DNA of 64,000 nt from Chryseobacterium sp. (GCA_003248755.1 QFQW01000001.1:62001-126000); one strand, 5' to 3'; counted from the stretch's first letter, positions 8,701 to 15,725 are shown. Translations and numbers: made by a program. The notes: a model not told the origin generated them from the letters alone.

Positions 8701-9497
8701 ATAATATCAAAGGTTCAAATCCGTTATTCTACCGCCAGATTGAGCAGGAAGTTCTTAAGCATAACTGTATTGCTTACCTCACAGATGACAAGTCAAAAAC
8801 TAAGAATATCGGAACCAAAATGTACACTGGAGATCAATTATTAGATTTCAAAGTGGACAGAACCGATATTGATGAATATACTTCATTTGCCAAGTTTATG
8901 GAACAGGCATTTGAGTGGGATATTATGTCTTACAATTTGTATCCATATTATTGGGGAAACAAAACAGAGTGGGGTTCTATGTATGTTTCAGAAAATGCAG
9001 ATCCGTTGTTCAGATCATTCCTTAGAAGTGGAATGGCAAGAGTAGTAGTGACTGTTCGTCCCGGTTTTGAAGATGCTGTTCAGTTCTATATGGCGACCGG
9101 CAGATTGTGGAACGGTGGAGAAGTTCCTGTAATCGGAGATCCAATGTATCTGTCTATTGTAGATGAATTGAAAGATATCAAAGGAGAAACTCAAGGTAAG
9201 CCTTGGATTACCAGAATCCCGACATCACTTACAATTCTTCAGGCACAGAATATTGGTTTAGAAGTGCAGCACGCATTACCATTCACGAAAGAAGACCCAT
9301 TAGATTTTGAAAATCCTGAAGAAGTCATTACCGAAAGTAATTTCTATCCATCCGATGACCAAATGGAAGCAGAGAAAGGTAAGTTGGTAGAAAACATAGA
9401 GATCAATAACGATTATCTGCAGTTGACCAATAATGACAATCCACACCAGGTTATTGCACAGCTTTCTTTAGATGATCTGAAACAAGCTTTAGAATAA
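5718..9497 (+). CDS. Large conserved-looking protein of unknown function (1259 aa)
   Basis: Not assigned to a named family. No signal peptide and no membrane helix is evident. Visible parts: a globular N-terminal region (residues 1-200); a charged helical coiled-coil-like stretch around 255-325; a beta-rich segment (450-580) ending in the IPKGFGIKRLG motif near 581; a basic motif YREKSTRRLRRSE near 622; a long charged helical stretch to about 740; and GDKHVVGVYRWVDK near 751 followed by a KRLMFEF segment. The 581-790 block looks like the conserved core of a Bacteroidota protein family that I recall only as hypothetical. It precedes the polymorphic toxin gene with a terminator between them, so it may be made in excess over the toxin as a carrier or scaffold; this is inference. 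Confidence 0.6.
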   Translation: MNDLNNNTQAASNPASQTLFRFVSLRNPELAKREGNTKFIFRPEEYTGVFDDLLNSWNSASGQSKIDFLTEKIKSNAPGIDNIRKTEKEIKDHFDWFYEFSKDLIADGSLDSTKVAAINAGVPDPFLVWDSLIYQVLVQKDFYVKELLTQMLQTLHYAKNYTTFSTEPVVKKKLIQQKEVATAKVVLPESLFIDSVPVGEQTTVFTVGSSAVGSNDPISSGTSGDISSNNAVQNVSYFPDESVLKRQKVAVALYEKKQLDDLKKELTKAQTLYNKQYTKAYDLASKDYQALIKPLYDSYEQNLLEVEATFTEEMTEAAKKLALSQVAKPEIPDFEFEFRAERDVAFLQNKLSEASLESFVSLIGEYANPDTITGRLNNGDVLPENIVEIGEEQYILPADENQNFVELLETIDEKLSALNDEILQNTEVEKQEYVSVGGILIPAKTSIVETPFTYHICAVKNINTATKYNFDLQLNMPDSGWDITQIYYDMGGNTGGYYEKATSGNTIFLKNLYNNSPNIYGIEASLFPITLEIHLFFTNGKTSVFKTSAMQLGTCVSGSFSVDGVTDPSDSNTPTNITDSFIPKGFGIKRLGIADYLKVEQSTHAYVEGEVANIENIMAREYREKSTRRLRRSEITETISSDTEREQLTDTTTASRFEMQSEVAKIVQETTSLEAHTSFSYGPDKMRFEIGGSYANNRSKEDSMRQAVTQAQDVTSRALDRVVTKVHQERIEKIIEEFEENNSHGFDNRKGDKHVVGVYRWVDKLMKNQVWNYGKRLMFEFAIPQPAKLHLLAMNSREKIAGPVDPRKQEGIYNLSNFANVNSETIKYWSGFYNVEIENLSLETIKVTKAFAYGRDKVTDVTSSDTSAVGIQDVIKIPEGYVSTQCSISGGGKQYLKDGQSLLNINIGDKQVIVNDPSGTFSVSNLLSGYTEELAIGISTDRFYSFETVVTIVCQLSDNATKQWQQKTFNTIIEAYEDAMVEYNNKVAEEETKANNIKGSNPLFYRQIEQEVLKHNCIAYLTDDKSKTKNIGTKMYTGDQLLDFKVDRTDIDEYTSFAKFMEQAFEWDIMSYNLYPYYWGNKTEWGSMYVSENADPLFRSFLRSGMARVVVTVRPGFEDAVQFYMATGRLWNGGEVPVIGDPMYLSIVDELKDIKGETQGKPWITRIPTSLTILQAQNIGLEVQHALPFTKEDPLDFENPEEVITESNFYPSDDQMEAEKGKLVENIEINNDYLQLTNNDNPHQVIAQLSLDDLKQALE

Positions 9498-9519
9498 TAA
9501 TTTTTGTTTAATCCATTAC

Positions 9520-9548
9520 AAGGGCGGTTTTCTAAGCCGCCCTTTTTA
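9520..9548 (+). terminator. Terminator between the 1259-aa gene and the toxin gene
   Basis: AAGGGCGG (9520-9527) pairs with CCGCCCTT (9537-9544), followed by T. It lies inside the operon, 22 nt before the toxin ATG, so the toxin would be expressed by read-through or from a weak separate promoter. Confidence 0.8.
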
Positions 9549-9569
9549 TTAACTATTAAAATTGATGAA

Positions 9570-11726
9570 ATGACACAAATTTTATATAAACAAAAATCAT
9601 CTATGCGGAGAGGAGAAACAATAAGAGGAATGAATTTCGTAAGTCCTCTTGTGGAGTATAAATTTTATAATCAAAACTCGGAGCAGATTTATAAAAAATA
9701 TTTTCCCGATGCAGATAACTTACAGCAAGCAAACAGCAATCTTATTCTTGATGCTATTGATGAAACCAAAAACGGGTATGATTTTAAAAGATATGATTTT
9801 TTTTCTGATAAGAATAGAGACGGCAAAATTAATCCTAATGAAGAACTGATTTTTAAATTGTTATTATTTGTCTCAACAGACGGTAACAAAGTAAAAGAGT
9901 GTTACGAAGTGGTAAAGCCTGCTGACGACGAAATCATCTTTTTCTTAGAAACTGATTCAGATTCTTTAAGTGAGCAAAAATTATTTGGAAGAGTCTCAGA
10001 AAAAATTAGAAAAACTTATCTTAATACATCTACTGGGAAATTATATAGTACCTTCTTTGATGGAAATATCATAGAAATAGTTCAGAAGTATTTAAAAGCT
10101 AATAAGCCGATTATTGAGGAACTCTTTATTAATGGTTATATTACAGATAAAAGTATTGCAGCGGGTTTTTTCTCAGGAGTTCGATATCTACTTGTGGCAT
10201 TATCAGCACCAAGTAAAGCTTTAGGTTGGGTTGTAAATAAGCTTGGAGAAGAATTTGACTCCTTAAAAATACCAGACGAATTCTGGGATACAGAAAACGA
10301 GAACTATTCTTTTAATAAAGAAAACATCATAGAAAACCTAAGTATATCAACAGATAAGTTAGCCGTTCTCAAAACCCTTTTCACAGATAAAAAAGGGTTT
10401 AACCTTGCGGATGTAACTCCCAAAATGTTGGATGATATCATCCTCAATCAGCTTGCGGTTATAGAATCATTCGTAGGCAAATACAACAGCTATGTAAAAA
10501 CCAAGATTGAGGACATTTTTAAAACATTAGAGTTGCCGGAGATGGAAATGGCAACAGACAGTATTGCCCAACCAATCGCTTTAATCTGTGGTGTCTGGAA
10601 CGGATTGGTAGATTTTGTCTCATCTATTTTCAAGTTTATAGGAATGCTTTTAGAAGCTCCTTTTGATATCAGCAAAGATTTTCAGCAGATACTGGAGATG
10701 ATAGACAATTTCTGGGATGGAATTAGAGACGGCAGCGTTTGGAAAAACCTGAAAAATGCTGTAGATGCAGGGATAAAAGATATGGTAGAATATCTGAAAG
10801 GAAAAGATGCAAATGATATCAATTGGGTTCGTATCTATTATATATCGGGCTTTACTATCTCATTTATAGGTACATTCTTTATTCCCGTTGCTCATGTTGC
10901 TAAAATAGGAGAATTAGGAAAGGTTGGTGAGATTTTGGTGAAAATAAATGAAGAAGTTGGCAAAACAATTTCCCAAACTGCTAAATTTGTAAAAGTTCAA
11001 ACTGCAGAAGCTTACCACACAGTAAGCAAAGCATTGATGAACTTATTTGAGCTCATTAAAGTTGGCGGACAAAAGTTACTGAATTTTGTAGGTGATATAT
11101 GGAAGAAAATCGCAGATTGGTTTTTAAAGAATAAGGAATTAATTAAAGGATGGACTAATAAAATTAAAGAAGCATTTAATAAAGAAGGTAAAACAGAGGA
11201 GTTTTTTAGAAAAATTGAAAAAAAGTTTAACCTTGTAGGACAGGAAATACTATCTGCTAATGACATAAAAACTCTAAGAAGATTATTAAAGGAGACCTTT
11301 GATGTCACTTTAGAATTTGTAGACCAAAATCCCGCTTTGAAAGCGAAGCTGAAAGATTGGACTGCGAGAAGAGTTGCAGGTTCTTTTAATATGGTAGAAG
11401 GCGTAATGTATCTGCGAAAAAGTGTAACAGCTTACACGGTACAGCACGAGATGTTTCATATGAAATTGTGGCACAAAATGACCAAAGAATTTCCTGAATT
11501 GCAGCCGCTTTTTCAAAAAACTTTAGGGAAAGAAAATCGTTTGTTCCACGAAGAATATGTATTGGCAGAATTTATGAAAAATCCAAGTAAATGGAGTGAG
11601 GCCGATTTATTGAATGATTTGAATTTTATAAATAAAAAACTAAGAAAACCAAAAGGATTACCTGATGTTGGTTTAGATTATTATAAAAAATGGAATTTAG
11701 AAAAAGAATTATTAAAGTTTAAATAA
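9570..11726 (+). CDS. Polymorphic toxin with C-terminal zincin (HExxH) domain
   Basis: The ATG at 9570 is chosen because an upstream in-frame TTG at 9504 would put the start before the terminator stem; this gives 718 residues. An EF-hand-like calcium loop DKNRDGKINPNEE is at residues 80-92. A hydrophobic stretch lies near 422-441. Amphipathic helices at 450-540 resemble a pre-toxin region, and part of it (473-522) is duplicated 1.1 kb downstream. The C-terminus holds HEMFH (626-630), a metallopeptidase zinc motif, with a candidate third ligand in FHEEYVLAEF near 661. This resembles the metallopeptidase toxin domains (Tox-MPTase class) of polymorphic toxins. An immunity candidate starts 2 nt after the stop. 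The target protein is unknown. Confidence 0.75.
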   Translation: MTQILYKQKSSMRRGETIRGMNFVSPLVEYKFYNQNSEQIYKKYFPDADNLQQANSNLILDAIDETKNGYDFKRYDFFSDKNRDGKINPNEELIFKLLLFVSTDGNKVKECYEVVKPADDEIIFFLETDSDSLSEQKLFGRVSEKIRKTYLNTSTGKLYSTFFDGNIIEIVQKYLKANKPIIEELFINGYITDKSIAAGFFSGVRYLLVALSAPSKALGWVVNKLGEEFDSLKIPDEFWDTENENYSFNKENIIENLSISTDKLAVLKTLFTDKKGFNLADVTPKMLDDIILNQLAVIESFVGKYNSYVKTKIEDIFKTLELPEMEMATDSIAQPIALICGVWNGLVDFVSSIFKFIGMLLEAPFDISKDFQQILEMIDNFWDGIRDGSVWKNLKNAVDAGIKDMVEYLKGKDANDINWVRIYYISGFTISFIGTFFIPVAHVAKIGELGKVGEILVKINEEVGKTISQTAKFVKVQTAEAYHTVSKALMNLFELIKVGGQKLLNFVGDIWKKIADWFLKNKELIKGWTNKIKEAFNKEGKTEEFFRKIEKKFNLVGQEILSANDIKTLRRLLKETFDVTLEFVDQNPALKAKLKDWTARRVAGSFNMVEGVMYLRKSVTAYTVQHEMFHMKLWHKMTKEFPELQPLFQKTLGKENRLFHEEYVLAEFMKNPSKWSEADLLNDLNFINKKLRKPKGLPDVGLDYYKKWNLEKELLKFK
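10986..11134 (+). repeat. Direct repeat, copy 1: pre-toxin junction segment inside the toxin gene
   Basis: About 149 bp encoding a FVKVQTAEAYHTVSKA...FLKN segment. A near-identical copy is at 12097-12244. The proteins diverge completely just after it, as expected for a recombination junction used to swap toxin tips. Confidence 0.85.
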
Positions 11727-11727
11727 T

Positions 11728-12054
11728 ATGGATAAAGAAAAAATATTAATAGAAACATCAAAGAAAATATTAAATGATTTTGGAAGAGAATTTTTTGAAG
11801 ACACATTTAAAATATTTACTCCACAAAAATTAAAAGATAGGGGGAATTATGAATACCCAATTGATGTTTGGGAAATTTTTGTAAATGTTCCTGATGAACA
11901 GTTTGGAGGACAAAGCCCTTTTTTAATTTGTTTCAAAGATGATGCATTAGAGCCATTTATGTTTCACGATGGTGGTGCTCCGGGAAGAGTTCCTGATTTA
12001 GAAGTTCTCAAGAAAAATGGGAAATATATAATTGGGAATGAGTGGAAAGGATAA
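11728..12054 (+). CDS. Probable immunity protein for the zincin toxin (108 aa)
   Basis: A small soluble protein starting 2 nt after the toxin stop, the standard place for a cognate immunity gene. It is not assigned to a named Imm family. It is acidic overall, with an N-terminal helix (ILIETSKKILNDFGREFFED), a VWEIFVNVPDEQFGG strand-loop and a conspicuous FHDGGAPGRVPD loop. There is no signal peptide, which suits neutralising a toxin active in the cytoplasm. A terminator follows immediately, so toxin and immunity form the last transcriptional unit before the orphan cassette. The immunity role is inferred from position and size. Confidence 0.6.
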   Translation: MDKEKILIETSKKILNDFGREFFEDTFKIFTPQKLKDRGNYEYPIDVWEIFVNVPDEQFGGQSPFLICFKDDALEPFMFHDGGAPGRVPDLEVLKKNGKYIIGNEWKG

Positions 12055-12062
12055 ATAATCAT

Positions 12063-12088
12063 AAGCAGTCAGAAATGGCTGCTTTTTT
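12063..12088 (+). terminator. Terminator after the immunity gene
   Basis: AAGCAG (12063-12068) pairs with CTGCTT (12079-12084), followed by a T run. The stem is short but the T tail is good. Confidence 0.65.
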
Positions 12089-12096
12089 AATATAAT

Positions 12097-12244
12097 TTTG
12101 TAAAAGTTCAAACTGCAGAAGCTTACCACACTGTAAGCAAAGCCTTCATAGAATTATTTGAGCTTATTAAAGTTGGCGGACAAAAGCTAAAGAACTTTGT
12201 AAATGATATCTGGAAGAAAATCGCAGATTGGTTTTTGAAGAATA
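12097..12244 (+). repeat. Direct repeat, copy 2: junction segment of the orphan toxin cassette
   Basis: Second copy of the 10986-11134 segment, with a few substitutions (for example KAFIELFELIKVGG in place of KALMNLFELIKVGG). It begins immediately after the immunity terminator and has no start codon of its own. Confidence 0.85.
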
Positions 12245-12545
12245 GAAAAACAGCAAATGCAGTAGATTGGATGTCTTCTAAGTTGTTTAAATTTGGAGAC
12301 GATGATAGAACATTTAGAAATTTTCTAAATTAAGACAAAGGGCAACAGATGAATTTTATAATGTTTTATGTCACGGCGAACCAGACAGAATAATTATAAA
12401 TGGTAGAAAATTGAAAGCAGAAGAGTTTGCTAAAATGCTTTTAGAACAAGGTTATGAGAAAGGAAAGCCGATAAGGCTAATTTCCTGTCATACGGGAGTT
12501 AAGCAAAATGGTTTTGCTTCAAAATTAGCAAAACCTTATCGGCAA
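12097..12545 (+). pseudogene. Orphan (silent) toxin C-terminal cassette, frameshifted and truncated
   Basis: This is a displaced toxin tip. The 148-bp junction repeat is followed by a new sequence, RKTANAVDWMSSKLFKFGDDDRTFRNF, which meets a stop at 12331. The coding sense continues in another frame (KLRQRATDEFYNVLCHGEPDR, then EEFAKMLLEQGYEKGKPIRL and ISCHTGVKQNGFASKLAK), so one frameshift near 12320-12330 separates the halves. The second half resembles a toxin domain with a LISCHTG-type loop, but I cannot name the family. It is cut off near 12540 by an IS4-like transposase remnant, so no immunity gene for it survives. It has no start codon and could be used only after recombination with the intact toxin gene. 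Confidence 0.7.
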
Positions 12546-12848
12546 AAGACGTTGCAGACATTTATAAACAACGTTGGGAAATTGAGGTATTTTTCCGATT
12601 CATAAAACAGAATCTGAATTTCAGTCATTTGTTAAGCAGAAATATCAATGGTGTAAAAGTGATAATGTACATGACCTTGATCACCTCTATTTTATTGATC
12701 GTCTATAAAAAAATTAATGAACTAAAGGGGTACAAGATCCCTAAATTGAAATTTGCACAAGAATTGGAGGTTCTGATCATTAAGGATATAGTTCGAAAAA
12801 TGTGGCGGTGATCCAAACAAGGTAAATGCTATTCTAAACCCAGACTGA
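12534..12848 (+). pseudogene. IS4-family transposase C-terminal remnant
   Basis: The frame DVADIYKQRWEIEVFFRFIK followed by QNLNFSHLLSRNINGVKVIM carries the IS4 signature Y-x2-R-x3-E-x6-K around the last catalytic Glu of the DDE domain. The first two thirds of the transposase are missing; it joins the orphan toxin directly near 12540. Near 12800 the frame breaks again: the original frame stops at 12811, while another continues with CGGDPNKVNAILNPD to a stop at 12848, which looks like the true C-terminus. It cannot be active. It marks an insertion-deletion event that truncated the toxin cassette. Confidence 0.75.
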
Positions 12849-13126
12849 GGTTTCGAACACTTATGATTACAAATCCGCGACATCGGGTTATCACAGCTTT
12901 CTCTTTTAACTCATATCACAAGTTTTAACAATTACCAATGACACAAACACCTTATCGGGTGGCACAGGTACACTCGCTCGGGTGTGTCATCCACACATGG
13001 GCGGGTGCGTTATACACACTCGAGCGTGTGTGTCGTCTTATTCGACTTTAGAGGAGTGTGGTTATAGACCTAGTATTAAGTTCATTCAATATTCGGGAGA
13101 AGAAACTTATCCACAAAAAGAAAACA
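12849..13126. other. Non-coding spacer with a GC-rich inverted repeat (12970-13031)
   Basis: No convincing gene is present. An 18-bp arm at 12970-12987 (ACACTCGCTCGGGTGTGT) matches the reverse complement of 13014-13031 at 16 of 18 positions, with a 26-nt centre. The second arm is itself a small palindrome around CTCGAG. The stretch is much richer in GC than its surroundings. It has no T run, so it is not a simple terminator. It could be an element end, a protein-binding site or a structured RNA. Confidence 0.5.
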
Positions 13127-13160
13127 CGACAAGTTTTGTCGCATTAAGAATTTATATTTG
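13127..13160 (+). promoter_or_regulatory. Island operator-promoter 5 (WYL regulator promoter)
   Basis: CGACAAGTTTTGTCG (13127-13141) has perfect inverted arms CGACAA/TTGTCG around GTT. After 11 nt comes TATATTTG (13153-13160). This is the most symmetric of the five copies and lies in front of the regulator gene, which points to autoregulation. Confidence 0.8.
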
Positions 13161-13200
13161 TGTAACAGAATTTAAAAACTAAATATTCCTACAACCATCA

Positions 13201-14139
13201 ATGAAAAAAGATTTTTACCTTACCAGATACTCTCTGATCATCAAAAGACTGGAGCGATCACCAGCCACATATCCCGAGCTGGAGAGCTACCTTCTCAACT
13301 CCTTCGAGTTTCAGGATGCCAAGATCGTGAGCTACTCCATTCGTACGTTGCAAAGGGATATCAAGGACATAGCGAATCTTTTCAATTTTGATATTCATAA
13401 CAAGAAAAAGGGTGACAACCGTTATTATATAGAAAGCCGCCCGGTAATGGAAGTGGACGAGTACAACCAGCGCCTGGTAGAATCTTTCCAGATTATGAAC
13501 GCAGTGAACTCCCAACCGGATTTTGCAGAATTCGTCTATCTGGAAAACCGGACCCCGAGGGGGATACATAACTTCTATGACCTCCTTTTCGCTATCAGGA
13601 ACAAAAGGATTATCGAGTTTCAGCATTTCAAATACAAAGACCAAAGTATCACATCCAGAAAAGTCCATCCCATGGCGCTCAAAGAGTCCAAAGACCGGTG
13701 GTATCTCATCGCCCTGGATACAAAAGATGAGAAACTGAAAGCATTCGGGTTGGACAGGATCAGTGATCTTTCCGTGAGCAAAGCCGGTTTCAAGCTTCAG
13801 CAACGATTTGATTTGAAAGAACATTTCAAGAACGCCTTCGGAATCATGAATCTGGAAGAACAACCGGAAAACATCGTCATCCGCTCTACAAAAGAACAGG
13901 CAGAGTATCTCAAAAGCTCTCCGCTCCATCATTCCCAGCAAATCCAAAAGGAGACGGACAAATATGTTTATTTCACATATGATCTTTTCCCGACTTATGA
14001 CTTTATCCAAGAGATCCTGTCATTTGGAAACCAAGTCAAGGTAATGGAGCCTAAAAGTCTTATTAATAAGGTGAAAGAGACATTGGAAAAATCTATCCAG
14101 CAGTATGATGATCCTGCTCTGGAAGAAGAAAAAAACTGA
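13201..14139 (+). CDS. WYL-domain transcriptional regulator
   Basis: A 312-residue DNA-binding regulator. Residues 1-70 form a winged helix-turn-helix (the YSIRTLQRDIKDIANLF segment would be the recognition part). Residues 125-200 are the WYL domain, with Trp167-Tyr168-Leu169 in DRWYLIALD. Residues 220-305 form the WCX-type C-terminal extension. WYL proteins sense ligands, often nucleic acids or nucleotides, and control defence and stress genes. Its promoter has the perfect palindromic operator, and four related operators precede the M15, patatin and toxin genes, so it is the probable regulator of the island, including itself. The spacing of exactly 11 nt to the -7 box in every case suggests activation or tight repression at RNA polymerase. 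Codon use looks more GC-rich than in the toxin genes. Confidence 0.85.
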   Translation: MKKDFYLTRYSLIIKRLERSPATYPELESYLLNSFEFQDAKIVSYSIRTLQRDIKDIANLFNFDIHNKKKGDNRYYIESRPVMEVDEYNQRLVESFQIMNAVNSQPDFAEFVYLENRTPRGIHNFYDLLFAIRNKRIIEFQHFKYKDQSITSRKVHPMALKESKDRWYLIALDTKDEKLKAFGLDRISDLSVSKAGFKLQQRFDLKEHFKNAFGIMNLEEQPENIVIRSTKEQAEYLKSSPLHHSQQIQKETDKYVYFTYDLFPTYDFIQEILSFGNQVKVMEPKSLINKVKETLEKSIQQYDDPALEEEKN

Positions 14140-14187
14140 TATTTTCCTATTAAGACAATCAACATGTTGTCCATTGTCAAAATTTAT

Positions 14188-14195
14188 TATATTTG
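14188..14195 (+). promoter_or_regulatory. -7 promoter element of the GH3-like gene
   Basis: TATATTTG ends 6 nt before the ATG, with a TTG about 18 nt upstream (14167-14169). The predicted transcript would have almost no leader. Confidence 0.5.
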
Positions 14196-14201
14196 TGATG
14201 A

Positions 14202-15725
14202 ATGGCAACTAAAGCACTTTTTAACTCTGTCGTCAATTGGTTTATCCTCCAGAGGATAGATCAGATAGAACATTTTATAAAGTATCCCAAAGAAACCCAG
14301 GAGGGTCTCTTGTTCTCGCAGCTATTCCATGCAGAGGAGACGGAGTATGGGCAGAAGTATGGCTTCAGTTCAATATCAAACTACCGCGATTTTCAGAAAA
14401 AAGTTCCGATTGTCTGTTATGAAGATTTTGAGCCTTATATCGAGAAAGCAAGGCAAGGTCAGAAAGATGTTTTCTGGCCGGGAGTGATCAGGCAATTTGC
14501 GAAATCCTCCGGAACGACCAATGCCAAAAGTAAGTACATTCCTATTACCGATGAAAGTCTGGAAGATTGCCATTACAAGGCGGGTAAAGATATGGTTGCC
14601 CTGTATGTCAACAATCATCCGGAAAGCGAACTGTTCCAGCACAAGAATCTTAGACTAGGAGGTAGTGCGGAGATGTATCAGGATTTCAATACCAAATTTG
14701 GAGACCTGTCGGCGATACTGATCGAGAATCTACCTTTTTGGGTAGAGATCATCAATACACCGAGTAAAAAAATATCACTCATGTCCGAATGGGAAAGCAA
14801 GATGAAGGCAATCATCAGCGAAGTGAAAAATGAAGATGTAGGAAGTCTGACAGGCGTTCCAAGCTGGATGATGGTTCTTCTGCAAAGAACATTACAAGAG
14901 ACAGGGAAAAATAGCATCGGTGAACTTTGGCCCAATCTGGAAGTTTTTTTCCATGGTGGAATCAGTTTCAAACCCTATAAAAATCAGTATAAAGAGATCA
15001 TAGGGAAAGATATCCGATATTATGAGATTTATAATGCTTCCGAAGGCTTTTTTGCTATTCAGGATCAGGCGGGTAGTGATGAAATGCTGTTGATGCTCGA
15101 TTACGGAATCTTCTATGAATTTATTCCTATGGATAAATATTATGCAGGAATTAGGGAAGCAATTCCGATTCAGGAAGTTGAGCTAGATAAGAATTATGCA
15201 GTCGTTATTACAACAAATGGAGGGCTTTGGCGCTATTTGATTGGTGATACTGTAAAGTTTACATCGGTTCATCCTCACAGAATTAAGATTTCGGGACGGA
15301 CAAAACATTACATCAATGCTTTCGGAGAAGAGCTGATGATTGATAATGTGGAAACGGCTCTTAAAATTACTTGTGAGCATCTGGATGCCAGCATTTCCGA
15401 TTACACGGGAGCTCCGGTTTTCATGACCAATGAAAGCAAAGGTTGCCACGAATGGATCTTCGAATTCACAAAAAAACCGAATGATATCAAAGAATTTACA
15501 GAAGTATTTGACAACACACTTAAAACTTTAAATTCTGACTACGAAGCAAAACGCTATAATAATATTACATTAAGATGTCCGATAGTGCATTCCGCAAAGC
15601 CGAATCTGTTTTATGAATGGATGGCAAGCCGTGGAAAGCTAGGCGGGCAGAACAAAGTTCCAAGATTGAGTAATGACCGACAGTACATCGATCCACTCCT
15701 TGCCTTGAATCAGGGTTCATATTAA
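14202..15725 (+). CDS. GH3-family protein (auxin-responsive promoter/acyl-amido synthetase fold)
   Basis: A 507-residue member of the GH3 superfamily. In plants these enzymes adenylate carboxylic acids and join them to amino acids; the bacterial substrate is unknown. Family features: KSSGTTNAKSKYIP, the ATP-binding Ser/Thr-rich loop near residue 108; YNASEGFFAIQ in the middle; a GLWRYLIGDTVKFTS segment; and SGRTKHYINAFGEELM, the hinge and adenylate-binding region. Length agrees with Bacteroidota homologues. Its stop codon interlocks with that of the convergent GH125 gene. The start at MATKALFN is supported by the family's usual N-terminus. Confidence 0.85.
   Translation: MATKALFNSVVNWFILQRIDQIEHFIKYPKETQEGLLFSQLFHAEETEYGQKYGFSSISNYRDFQKKVPIVCYEDFEPYIEKARQGQKDVFWPGVIRQFAKSSGTTNAKSKYIPITDESLEDCHYKAGKDMVALYVNNHPESELFQHKNLRLGGSAEMYQDFNTKFGDLSAILIENLPFWVEIINTPSKKISLMSEWESKMKAIISEVKNEDVGSLTGVPSWMMVLLQRTLQETGKNSIGELWPNLEVFFHGGISFKPYKNQYKEIIGKDIRYYEIYNASEGFFAIQDQAGSDEMLLMLDYGIFYEFIPMDKYYAGIREAIPIQEVELDKNYAVVITTNGGLWRYLIGDTVKFTSVHPHRIKISGRTKHYINAFGEELMIDNVETALKITCEHLDASISDYTGAPVFMTNESKGCHEWIFEFTKKPNDIKEFTEVFDNTLKTLNSDYEAKRYNNITLRCPIVHSAKPNLFYEWMASRGKLGGQNKVPRLSNDRQYIDPLLALNQGSY

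Noticed and set aside
3996..9497. Complete tailocin, eCIS or T6SS locus
   Set aside because: No sheath, tube, baseplate, spike or ClpV/AAA gene is seen; only the fibre-like proteins suggest a phage link.
9504..9569. Longer N-terminus of the toxin gene from a TTG at 9504
   Set aside because: It would be translated through the terminator hairpin and adds 22 residues of hairpin-encoded sequence; the ATG at 9570 is preferred.
12982..13182. Possible 66-residue gene between the IS remnant and the WYL gene
   Set aside because: It runs through the GC-rich inverted repeat and the operator-promoter of the WYL gene; the composition is not protein-like.
13258..14010. 250-codon open frame on the minus strand opposite the WYL gene
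   Set aside because: It is the antisense shadow of a clear WYL regulator, with no family motif and a Cys/Phe-rich composition typical of shadow frames.
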